A stretch of 64,000 nt of DNA. Source: Mycolicibacterium aromaticivorans JS19b1 = JCM 16368 (lineage in GTDB: Bacteria > Actinomycetota > Actinomycetes > Mycobacteriales > Mycobacteriaceae). The stretch lies in assembly GCF_000559085.1 (NCBI RefSeq), contig NZ_JALN02000001.1:868001-932000 (forward strand), in the 5' to 3' direction. Below the pieces are notes generated by a model that was not told the DNA's origin, did no database searches, and saw nothing but the letters and a program-made list of their open reading frames with translations. How positions within the stretch are numbered: the stretch's first letter is position 1; each line of letters starts with the position of its first letter. Position numbers and translations under genes: made by a program. Of this stretch, positions 16,512 to 24,184 are shown piece by piece.

Positions 16512-18062
16512 TCAGCGTGCTGCAGCCCGCCGGGACGGCTGCGCCGAGGCCACCCCCGAGAAGCGGTATTCCGAGCGCTTCAGCGAACGGGTGGACAGCC
16601 AGTACTGCCACGTCATGCCGCTCCACAGCGTGCGGTTCTTGCCGTGCTCATCGAGATACCAGCTGCTGCAGCCGCCGGTGCTCCACACCGCACCCTGCAG
16701 ATCGTCCTGCAGTTCGGCGTTGAAGGCGTCCTGGGCCGAGCGGGTCGGTGCCAGCGCCTGCGCGCCGGCCTTGTCGACCGCACCGATCGCCTGGCCGACA
16801 TAGCGGATCTGCGACTCGATCATGAAGACCACCGAGTTGTGGCCCAGTCCGGTGTTCGGCCCGAGCAGGAAGAACAGGTTGGGCATGTCGGCGACGGCGA
16901 TCCCGCGGTGCGCCTGCACACCCTCGCGGTTCCAGCGGTCCACCAGATCCTCGCCGCCGGGGCCTTTGATGCCGACGTAGGTGTAGGAGTCGGTGACGTG
17001 GAAGCCGGTCGCGAACACGATGACGTCTGTTTCTCTTGCGGTCGCACGACCGTGCCTGTCCTCGGTGACGATCCCGTGCGGGGTGATACGGGCGATCTGA
17101 TCGGTCACCAGCTCCGAGTGCGGCTCGGCGATGGCACGAAAATACCTGTTGGAGAACAGAACTCGTTTGCAGCCCACGCGGTAGGTTGGCGTCAGCCGAC
17201 GCCGTAGATCGCGATCTTTGACCTGGTGGCGGATGTTCCACTTGCCGGCCAACTCCCCCAGGGTGAGCAGCTCGGGGCGTTTGGTCATCGCGAACCCGAG
17301 GGCTTCCTGGAACCAGTAGATGCCGGTGCGCAACGCCGCCCGGGTGCCGGGCACCGTGCCGAACGCGTTGCGCATCCACATCGGGATCGGATTGTTGGAC
17401 CGTGGCAGCACCCATGCCGGGGTGCGTTGGTAGAGCTGCAGTGCGCCGACCTTGTCGACGATCTCCGGGACGATCTGGATGGCACTGGCCCCGGTGCCCA
17501 CGACCGCGACCCGCTTGCCGGTGAGGTCGACACCGTGATCCCACTGCGCGGAGTGGAACGCCTCCCCTTCGAAGTCGGCCAGGCCCTCGATATCGGGGAT
17601 GGATGGGATGTGCAGCGCACCGGCCCCGGATATGAGGAATTGCGCGACGTATTCGCGGCCGTCTTCGGTGAAGACGTGCCAGCGATACTCGGCGTCGTCC
17701 CAGTGGGCGCGTTCGACGCGCGCGCCGAAATGGATGTAGCGGCGCAGACCGTGCTTGTCGGTCACACCCCTGAGGTAGTCGAGGATTTCCGGCTGCAGCG
17801 ACCACATGTAGGTCCAGTCCGGCTTGGGTTCAAAGGAGAACGAATAGAGGTGCGCCGGGATGTCGCAAGCGCAACCCGGGTAGCTGTTGTCGCGCCAGGT
17901 ACCACCGACGTCGTCGGCCTTCTCCAGGATCAGGAAGTCGACGCCGCGGTGCTGCAGCTCGATTCCCATCCCCAGCCCGGAAAAGCCGGTGCCGATGACC
18001 AGCGCCCGGGTGTGGACGGGTCCGGTGGAGGCGTTGGCGACGGTGGGTTCAGCAACGGTCAT
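16512..18062 (-). CDS. Baeyer-Villiger-type flavin monooxygenase (Rv3049c-like)
   Basis: This 516-residue FAD/NADPH monooxygenase has an FAD Rossmann motif GTGFSGLGMG (about residue 24), a second GTGASAIQI NADPH motif (about 190), and a BVMO-type fingerprint 'FEGEAFHSAQWDH' between them (FxGxxxHxxxW followed by D rather than P). 'GGTWRDNSYPGCACDIPAHL' is the usual flavoprotein block. It probably oxygenates ketones or lipid-derived carbonyls in the cytoplasm. Its place next to nrdF2 matches Rv3049c. A TetR gene starts further upstream on the same strand (gap about 48 bp), so co-regulation is likely. Confidence 0.88.
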   Translation of the reverse strand: MTVAEPTVANASTGPVHTRALVIGTGFSGLGMGIELQHRGVDFLILEKADDVGGTWRDNSYPGCACDIPAHLYSFSFEPKPDWTYMWSLQPEILDYLRGVTDKHGLRRYIHFGARVERAHWDDAEYRWHVFTEDGREYVAQFLISGAGALHIPSIPDIEGLADFEGEAFHSAQWDHGVDLTGKRVAVVGTGASAIQIVPEIVDKVGALQLYQRTPAWVLPRSNNPIPMWMRNAFGTVPGTRAALRTGIYWFQEALGFAMTKRPELLTLGELAGKWNIRHQVKDRDLRRRLTPTYRVGCKRVLFSNRYFRAIAEPHSELVTDQIARITPHGIVTEDRHGRATARETDVIVFATGFHVTDSYTYVGIKGPGGEDLVDRWNREGVQAHRGIAVADMPNLFFLLGPNTGLGHNSVVFMIESQIRYVGQAIGAVDKAGAQALAPTRSAQDAFNAELQDDLQGAVWSTGGCSSWYLDEHGKNRTLWSGMTWQYWLSTRSLKRSEYRFSGVASAQPSRRAAAR

Positions 18063-18110
18063 GCGACCAAAATACCCAATACCGGCGGTATCGCCTAGGT
18101 GCGTTGCGGC

Positions 18111-18848
18111 TCAGCCGGCAGCGGCCCGCCGCTGCATGGCGTCGTGAATCGGGCGGTCGGGATCGAGTGCGACGCCCAACAAGTCCGCGGTGCCGTTGAC
18201 CGTGCCGAGCATGATCGTGGTCAAGTGATTGATGAACTCGTCCGTCGGCATCCGGCGCGGGCTGTCCGGATCGGGGCCCAGCCACCAGTCAGTGGCCGCC
18301 GAGCACGCGCCGAACGCGGCCGCCGCAGCGAGTTGTAGTGCAGCGGGATCGAGTTGCATGCCGCGCAGCTCGTTGTTGAACGTGTCGGCGAACGCCATGG
18401 TGATCTCGCGCCCCTCGTTGAGCGCGCGCTGCGTGGACTCTGCCTGTTCGGGGAACCGACCCTGCAACATGAATCGCAGCACGTTGGGGTGCTGCTCGAC
18501 CAGGTTGACGTACTCGGCCACCCCACGGCGGACGACCTCCCGGGTCGGGTCGGTGGCGGCGTCGATGTTCGAGAAGATCGCACCCCAGAGCATGTCGCGC
18601 AGCCGCTTGCCGATCGCCTGGAACAGGTCGGACTTGTCGGTGAAGTGCCGGTAGATCTTCGGCTTGGCGGTACCGGCCTCTTCGGCGATCTCGCGCAGGC
18701 TGACCTCGGGGCCGTGCTTGTCGATCGACCGGAATGCGGCGTCGACGATCTCGGCTCGCACCTTCTTGCGATGCTCCCGCCAGCGTTCACTGCGCGCGTC
18801 GACCTTGCCGGGCTCGGACCCCGACCGCGATCTGGACACTCTGCGCAC
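18111..18848 (-). CDS. TetR-family regulator (Rv3050c-like)
   Basis: This 245-residue TetR protein has the HTH in 'VSLREIAEEAGTAKPKIYRH' and 'FTDKSDLFQAIG', then the helical ligand-binding domain. The start is GTG 18848; TACAGT lies seven bases before it, which suggests a leaderless transcript, and no ribosome-binding site is seen. It is followed on the same strand by the monooxygenase gene, as with Rv3050c-Rv3049c in M. tuberculosis, and may control it. The ligand is unknown. Confidence 0.85.
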   Translation of the reverse strand: MRRVSRSRSGSEPGKVDARSERWREHRKKVRAEIVDAAFRSIDKHGPEVSLREIAEEAGTAKPKIYRHFTDKSDLFQAIGKRLRDMLWGAIFSNIDAATDPTREVVRRGVAEYVNLVEQHPNVLRFMLQGRFPEQAESTQRALNEGREITMAFADTFNNELRGMQLDPAALQLAAAAAFGACSAATDWWLGPDPDSPRRMPTDEFINHLTTIMLGTVNGTADLLGVALDPDRPIHDAMQRRAAAG

Positions 18849-18999
18849 GTCAAGCACTGTACCCGCAGCGCGGGCTGACCAGGGCCGACCTCGCGTGAGG
18901 ACTATTACATCGGTCTGACGCAGGCCTTCGCGAAGCAGAGCGCCACGGTGTTCTCCGATAACATCGTCGCATCCGATTATCGAACCGAGACGAGACGTA

Positions 19000-20181
19000 G
19001 TGACCGAGCGATTCGACCTGGTGGTAGCTGGCGGGGGGCCATCAGGATCCGCGGCCGCGTGGCAGGCCGCGCAGACCGGCGCACGGGTGGTCGTGCTGGA
19101 CAAAGCCCAGTTCCCGCGGGCAAAGCCCTGCGGTGACGGCCTGACCGCCCGCGCCGTGAGCTACCTGCAGAAGATGGGCCTGGCCGACGAGGTCAACACG
19201 TTCCATCGGGTCAACCGCGTGACGGTCTTCAGCCCGTCGCAGTGGGAGCTGTCGTTCCCCAAGCGTCCGGGGATGCCCGACCACGGCCACACCGTCAGCC
19301 GCGAGCACCTCGACACGTTGCTGCTCAAGCACGCCGAGTCGGCCGGCGCGACGGTGCGCCAAGGTGCCGAGGTGGCCGGACCAGAGCTCGACGCCAACGG
19401 CCGAGTGGTCGGTGTGGTGCTCAAGAGCGGTGAGAAGGTGCTCGGCGACGCGGTGATCGCCGCCGACGGCGCTTACTCCCCGATCAAGCGGGCGCTGAAG
19501 ATCGATTCGGAATACAACGGCTACTCGGCGATCGCGATCCGCTCCGAGATGCCGGCCAACCGTCCCGACTCGGACAGCCTCGACATCTACTTGAAGCTGG
19601 CATTCCAGGGCGACCAGCTGCCCGGGTACGGCTGGGTTTTCCCGATGGGTAACGGGGTGTTCAACATCGGCCTCGGTTACGTCAACAGCTACAAGAACTG
19701 GCAGTCGATCAACGCCACCCAATTCCTCGGCGATTTCCTGCGGACCCTCCCGCCCGAATGGGAACTGCCGCCGATCGAGGAGCTCAAGAAGAACAAGAGC
19801 GTGCGGGCCTGGCGACTCCCGATGGGGTTCACGGCCTGGCCGCCGTGGCGGCCGGGTGTGCTGTTCACCGGCGACTCGCTGGGCGCAGGAAAGCCCGCCT
19901 CCGGTGCGGGCATCTCCAAGGCCTTGGAGTCCGGTCTGGCCGCAGGCGAGTGCGCCATCGCAGCGCTGCAGAACGGCGGGCCCGACGACTTCACCAACTA
20001 CGGGCAGCGCATGGAAGCCGCGTGGGGCCGGGAGTACAAACGGGGCCGCTATTTCCACAAGCTGCTGGGATACCCGCAGGTGGCCAACGCCGGGATCAAG
20101 CTGATCGACAACGCCCCCTTCCGGGACGCGATGCTCAAGGCGCTGTACAAGAAAGCCCAAGGGCCGCAGCACAGCTACTGA
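19000..20181 (+). CDS. Geranylgeranyl reductase family FAD oxidoreductase
   Basis: This 393-residue flavoprotein starts with an FAD-binding 'VVAGGGPSGSAAAWQA' motif, the family block 'KPCGDGLTARAVSYL', and the substrate-side motif 'LPGYGWVFPMGNG'; the second FAD contact is 'GDSLGAGKPASGAG'. Members reduce isoprenoid double bonds, for example menaquinone side chains (MenJ in mycobacteria). It is divergent from the TetR gene. Which isoprenoid it reduces cannot be told from sequence. Confidence 0.85.
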   Translation: MTERFDLVVAGGGPSGSAAAWQAAQTGARVVVLDKAQFPRAKPCGDGLTARAVSYLQKMGLADEVNTFHRVNRVTVFSPSQWELSFPKRPGMPDHGHTVSREHLDTLLLKHAESAGATVRQGAEVAGPELDANGRVVGVVLKSGEKVLGDAVIAADGAYSPIKRALKIDSEYNGYSAIAIRSEMPANRPDSDSLDIYLKLAFQGDQLPGYGWVFPMGNGVFNIGLGYVNSYKNWQSINATQFLGDFLRTLPPEWELPPIEELKKNKSVRAWRLPMGFTAWPPWRPGVLFTGDSLGAGKPASGAGISKALESGLAAGECAIAALQNGGPDDFTNYGQRMEAAWGREYKRGRYFHKLLGYPQVANAGIKLIDNAPFRDAMLKALYKKAQGPQHSY

Positions 20182-20185
20182 ACGC

Positions 20186-20671
20186 ATGGTGACGATGGCG
20201 GCCGGCATCAGCGACGAGGAGCTGGCACGGATCGAAGGTGAATTCGGTTTCGAGTTCGCCGACGATCATCGAGCCTTCCTGTCTTCTGGTCTGCCCGTTG
20301 GGGATTCGTGGCCGGACTGGCGCTGCGCGCCGCGCCGGAGTCTGCACCAACGATTGCGGCTGCCCGTCGACGGCATCCTGTTCGCTGTCGAATGGCGGGA
20401 CTTCTGGGGTTCCGACTGGGGTGTGCGCCCGGCCCGGATGAAGGACGCGTTGCGCAGCGCGAACTACCACCTGGCGCGGGTGCCGCAGCTGGTGCCGCTG
20501 CACGCCAACCACTATCTTCCCGCGGGGCGCGGCATGTCCGGGCACCCGGTGCTGTCGATTTATCAGACCGACGTGAGTTGTTGCGCCGCAGACATATTCG
20601 ACTACGGCAATCCTGATCCGGCACGGAAGTCGGCGTCGACGGTGCCGTTCTGGTCAGACCTGATCGGCTAG
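20186..20671 (+). CDS. SMI1/KNR4-like hypothetical protein
   Basis: This 161-residue protein opens with 'ISDEELARIEGEFGFEFADD', the usual SMI1/KNR4 N-terminal helix, and later has 'PLHANHYLPAG' and 'HPVLSIYQTDV' typical of the fold. SMI1/KNR4 proteins often serve as immunity proteins for toxins, but many actinobacterial copies are stand-alone with unknown role. It starts four bases after the reductase stop and overlaps the convergent dioxygenase gene by four bases. Confidence 0.65.
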   Translation: MVTMAAGISDEELARIEGEFGFEFADDHRAFLSSGLPVGDSWPDWRCAPRRSLHQRLRLPVDGILFAVEWRDFWGSDWGVRPARMKDALRSANYHLARVPQLVPLHANHYLPAGRGMSGHPVLSIYQTDVSCCAADIFDYGNPDPARKSASTVPFWSDLIG

Positions 20672-21537
20672 ATGTTCGACTCGTCGACCGGGACGCCGCG
20701 GGCCGGCGCGGCGGCGCAACCGTCGGCGTCCGACGGGGCCACGACGTCCAAGCCCAGCGTGTACGACGTCATCGACAGCGAGCCGTACGCGCAGCCATCG
20801 GTGAGCACGCCGACCTTGTCAGCGTGATCGGCAGCCACTCCCGCGAAGTACAACAGCGGCAGAAAGTGGTCGGGCGTCGGCACCGCGGCCGAGTAGTCCG
20901 GGTGCTCGCGCAGCCGGACCGCATCGGCCGGATCGGTCAGCACCTGTGCGCGCGCCTGGTCGTCGAAGCGCTGCGCCCAGTCAAAAGCCCCGTCACCGAG
21001 CGTCGGATCCATCCCGGCCAGATTGTGCACGACGTTGCCGCTACCCAGGATCAGCACGCCCCGCTCGCGCAGCGCGGCCAGCTTGGCGCCCAGCGCGAGG
21101 TGGTACTCGAGCGGCTTGTAGGCGTTGATGGCCAATTGCACGACGGGTACCGATGCGTCCGGGAAGGCGTGCACCAGCACCGACCAGGTGCCGTGGTCGA
21201 TCCCCCAGCTGTCGACATCGGCGCCCACCCACGTCGGCTCCACGACGTCGGCGATCTCGTCGGCAAGCTCCGGCAGACCCGGTGCCGGGTACTGCACGCC
21301 GAAGAGTTCGGTGGGAAAGCCATAGAAATCGTGGATGGTCCGCGGCACCGCCATCGCGGTGACGGCGGTGGCGTTGATGTACCAGTGCGCGCTGACGACG
21401 AGGATCGCCCGCGGCCGCCCGGCCGATTCGTGCACCGACCGGCCGAACGCCCGCCACGCCGAGGTGTAGCGGTTGAGTTCCAGGGCGTTCATCGGGCTGC
21501 CGTGCCCGATGAACGCGGCCGGCATGAGTGCGGACAT
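20668..21537 (-). CDS. LigB-type extradiol ring-cleavage dioxygenase (DODA family)
   Basis: This 289-residue protein starts at ATG 21537 ('MSALMPAAFIGHGSPMNALE'). The metal-binding His are in 'FIGHGSP', 'VSAHWYINA' and later 'GNVVHNLAG'; 'SWGIDHGTWSVLVH' is the diagnostic block of the YgiD/4,5-DOPA dioxygenase family. It probably cleaves catechol-type rings using Fe(II) or Zn. It follows the phytanoyl-CoA-dioxygenase-like gene on the same strand by 20 bases, suggesting co-transcription. Confidence 0.85.
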   Translation of the reverse strand: MSALMPAAFIGHGSPMNALELNRYTSAWRAFGRSVHESAGRPRAILVVSAHWYINATAVTAMAVPRTIHDFYGFPTELFGVQYPAPGLPELADEIADVVEPTWVGADVDSWGIDHGTWSVLVHAFPDASVPVVQLAINAYKPLEYHLALGAKLAALRERGVLILGSGNVVHNLAGMDPTLGDGAFDWAQRFDDQARAQVLTDPADAVRLREHPDYSAAVPTPDHFLPLLYFAGVAADHADKVGVLTDGCAYGSLSMTSYTLGLDVVAPSDADGCAAAPARGVPVDESNI

Positions 21538-21557
21538 GGCTCTAGTTAACCGGGATA

Positions 21558-22445
21558 TCACTCACTGTGGGTGAGCTGGTCGGCGAACGCCGCGCCCGCA
21601 TCGCCGGTCAGCTTGGCTGCGTCGAACGCGTAGGCGACACGGTCACCGCGGATCGCGCGCAAGGGATCCTCGAAGTCACGGAAGTACCCCATCGCCCACG
21701 CGCCCTCCTGGTAGCCGATCAGCTTCAGCAGGTCGTCATCTAGCTCGCGTGCGATTTCCATTGGTACCGAGAGGAATTGGTTCTCCTCCTGGCGGACCCA
21801 ACCGACGCAGTAGTTAACGTTGATGGCGCGCCGGACGTGGTCGCTGCGGTTGGCGGCGCCGCTGTGCACGATCTTGCCGGAGTAGATCAACACCGACCCT
21901 CGCGACATCTCCGCCTGCACGCACTCATCGTCGGCGTAGTCGGTCGGCTTCTTGTCGCCCACCTGACTGCCCGGCACCACCCTGGTCGCGCCCATCTCCG
22001 CGGTGTAGTCGGTCATGGCCCACAGCGTGTTGCACTGCACGTGGTAGTCGTCCGGGAAGGGGTAGAAGTCGAAGGCGTTCTGATCGCGGTGCAGCGACTG
22101 ATCGGTTTCACCCGGCTCGATCGAGATCACCTGGGTGAGCATCAGCTGAAATGCGCTGGCATGGCCGAGGAAGTCCTGGCACACACCGAGGATGGACGGA
22201 TTCTGGATCAGCGTGCGGCAGGCCGGGGACCGGGCGATCAGCGCACCGGTGCGTCGGGTCTTGCGACCGATCATCGCGTTGTAGCCCATCGGCGTCGCAT
22301 CGAGGTAGGGCGCCAGTTCGTCGCCGATCGTGTCCATCAACGAGTCCGGAACCAGGTTGTCGACGATCACGTAACCGTCGCGGCGCAGATGGTCGGCAAG
22401 GTCCGCCGGGGACGTGGTGGCCGGAACATGCGTCAGCACGGTCAT
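21558..22445 (-). CDS. Phytanoyl-CoA dioxygenase (PhyH) family protein
   Basis: This 295-residue Fe(II)/2-oxoglutarate oxygenase has the HxD pair in 'DQSLHRDQNAFDF', the distal His in 'GKIVHSGAANRS', and the 2-oxoglutarate Arg in 'DHVRRAINVNYC'. The size is normal for PhyH enzymes, which hydroxylate fatty acyl or related substrates. The likely operon partner is the extradiol dioxygenase downstream. Substrate unknown. Confidence 0.87.
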   Translation of the reverse strand: MTVLTHVPATTSPADLADHLRRDGYVIVDNLVPDSLMDTIGDELAPYLDATPMGYNAMIGRKTRRTGALIARSPACRTLIQNPSILGVCQDFLGHASAFQLMLTQVISIEPGETDQSLHRDQNAFDFYPFPDDYHVQCNTLWAMTDYTAEMGATRVVPGSQVGDKKPTDYADDECVQAEMSRGSVLIYSGKIVHSGAANRSDHVRRAINVNYCVGWVRQEENQFLSVPMEIARELDDDLLKLIGYQEGAWAMGYFRDFEDPLRAIRGDRVAYAFDAAKLTGDAGAAFADQLTHSE

Positions 22446-22501
22446 GGTTCGAGTATCGCGGAGCGTATGTGTTGACCAGGTAAAACGGCGTCACACGGCG
22501 G

Positions 22502-23215
22502 TTAAGGCCGCCGACGCTTGGGAGCGTCCGGCTTACGGGCGACCTTTCCGGCGGCGGCGCGAGCGGCTTGCTTGGCCAGCGTCTTCTCACGCGCGGTGCG
22601 CTTCGGAGTCGGCTGCGCCTGCCCGCGAGACGAACTCGGCTTGCGCCCCCGCACGATCCCGGTGAACTCCTCGACCAATGCCGACGGTTGCCCCGCCGGG
22701 AAGGCAAGCGCCACTGGACAAGTCGGTGCGCCGGCGATCGGACGATACGTGAGGTCGCGGCGGTGGTACAGCCGCGCCAGCGACTGCGGGACCATCAGCA
22801 CGCCCAACCCGGCGGCGACGAGTTCTATTGCCGCCTCGGTGGTTTCGGGGCGATGATCGATCGCAGTGCTCGGAGCCTCCGCCCAGGCGACGACGTCGTC
22901 GAGTGGCAGTAGGACCGGTTCGTCGGTGAGGTCGGCCGCGGTGATCTCGTCGGCGGCGCTCAGAAGGTGATCGGTCGGCACCACGGCCACCGTCGTCTCC
23001 TCGTAGAGCGGGATGATGGACAGTCCTGACGTGTCGGCCGACGGGCGCAACAACGCGACGTCGACGATCCCGTCGCGCACCGCGGCGGGCCCGTCCGCCG
23101 CGGTGACGGCACGCAGCTTCAGCGGTACATCGGGATGGCGCTCGGCCCAGGTCCGCGCCCACTTCGCGGGCGTCACTCCGGGCACATACCCGACGGTGAG
23201 CGAGGACTGGGTCAC
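22502..23215 (-). CDS. LysR-type substrate-binding domain protein lacking the HTH, with basic tail
   Basis: The 237 residues start directly with the effector domain ('MTQSSLTVGYVPGVTPAKWA'), with both lobes complete up to about residue 190 ('AAIELVAAGLGVLMVPQSLA'). No N-terminal HTH of about 60 residues is present. Instead a strongly basic tail follows ('PKRTAREKTLAKQAARAAAG', then 'KVARKPDAPKRRRP'), like histone-type or non-specific DNA-binding tails. It is divergent from a DUF5997 gene only 28 bp away. It may be a co-regulator or a nucleoid-associated sensor. Confidence 0.8.
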   Translation of the reverse strand: MTQSSLTVGYVPGVTPAKWARTWAERHPDVPLKLRAVTAADGPAAVRDGIVDVALLRPSADTSGLSIIPLYEETTVAVVPTDHLLSAADEITAADLTDEPVLLPLDDVVAWAEAPSTAIDHRPETTEAAIELVAAGLGVLMVPQSLARLYHRRDLTYRPIAGAPTCPVALAFPAGQPSALVEEFTGIVRGRKPSSSRGQAQPTPKRTAREKTLAKQAARAAAGKVARKPDAPKRRRP

Positions 23216-23243
23216 CGACTCAGGCTACCGATAGGCTCGTGCC

Positions 23244-23624
23244 ATGAGCAGGCCGAACGCGCAGTCGATGAAACCCGCCACCGCGGCGAAGAAGCTGGAC
23301 GTGTACCTGCCGGCGACGCCCGCGGAGTTCCAGGCGAACGCGATCACCCGCGACGAGCTGGCAGCTCTGCAGGCCGATCCACCGCAGTGGCTGGCCGATC
23401 TCCGCAAGAACGGGCCGCACCCGAAGAACCTGGTGGCGGCCAAGCTGGGTGTGTCGATCGCGGGCCTCGCGCGTGGCGGGGTGGTCGATGCGCTGACCAC
23501 CGAGCAGATCGACGCGCTGCTCGCCGACAAGCCCGACTGGCTGGTCGCCGAACGCGAGAGCTACCAGAGCGTGCTCGCCGAGCAGCGTCGAGTGAAGGCT
23601 CTGCACGCGGACAAGGCTCGCTGA
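23244..23624 (+). CDS. DUF5997-family protein
   Basis: This small 126-residue protein has a conserved layout: 'MKPATAAKKLDVYLPATPAE', then 'LPATPAEFQANAITRDELAA', and an HTH-like part 'KLGVSIAGLARGGVVDALTT'. The function of the family is unknown. It is divergent from the HTH-less LysR-like gene, and the pair may be functionally linked. Confidence 0.75.
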   Translation: MSRPNAQSMKPATAAKKLDVYLPATPAEFQANAITRDELAALQADPPQWLADLRKNGPHPKNLVAAKLGVSIAGLARGGVVDALTTEQIDALLADKPDWLVAERESYQSVLAEQRRVKALHADKAR

Positions 23625-23628
23625 CACC

Positions 23629-24021
23629 TCACGCCGCGTCGTCGGTCCAGAAGATCTGCCAGGAATGGCCGTCGAGGTCGTTGTAGCTGCGCCCGTACAT
23701 GGACCCGTGATCTTCGGAATCCCCATCGGTGCCGCTCGCGGCGATCGCTTGATCGACCAAAGTGTCCACCGCGTCCCGACTGTCGACGCCGAGACAGACC
23801 ACGCATTCTTTGACCTTGGTCGCGTCGGCGGTCTCCAGCGGGTGCAATGAGTCGAAGTCGTCGCGCTGCAGCAGCATCGCGAACTGGTTGTCCGCCAGTA
23901 CGAGCGTGACTGCGGTATCCCCACTGAACTGTTCGTTGATCGCGTATCCGAGGCTGGCGAAGAACTTTCGTGAGCGGTCGACGTCGGCGACGGGCAGGTT
24001 GACGAACAGCATTGAGTGCAT
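23629..24021 (-). CDS. VOC (glyoxalase/bleomycin-resistance fold) protein
   Basis: This 130-residue protein begins 'MHSMLFVNLPVADVDRSRKF', the standard first module of PhnB/glyoxalase-like VOC proteins; the second module ends 'MYGRSYNDLDGHSWQIFW'. Members bind metals or small ligands. A precise reaction cannot be assigned. It converges on the DUF5997 gene. Confidence 0.8.
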   Translation of the reverse strand: MHSMLFVNLPVADVDRSRKFFASLGYAINEQFSGDTAVTLVLADNQFAMLLQRDDFDSLHPLETADATKVKECVVCLGVDSRDAVDTLVDQAIAASGTDGDSEDHGSMYGRSYNDLDGHSWQIFWTDDAA

Positions 24022-24110
24022 GGGTGCCTCCGTGGCTTCTGCGGGATCCTGCTGGATGCCGTCGGAGAATCAGACCGGCCGGGCGCCTGAAACTCATCGG
24101 GGCACCATCG

Positions 24111-24158
24111 AAAAAGAACTGAGAGCGAAAATTCCGCGGAATCTTCGCTCTCAGTTCT
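24111..24158 (-). terminator. Strong intrinsic terminator of the nrd operon
   Basis: Arms AGAACTGAGAGCGAA (24115-24129) and the complement (24144-24158) enclose the palindrome ATTCCGCGGAAT, giving about 22 bp of pairing with one mismatch. On the minus strand a run of five T (24111-24115) follows. It lies 27 bp after the nrdE stop codon. Confidence 0.9.
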
Positions 24159-24184
24159 AAGTCTATGCGACGAGGGCGCTCAGC

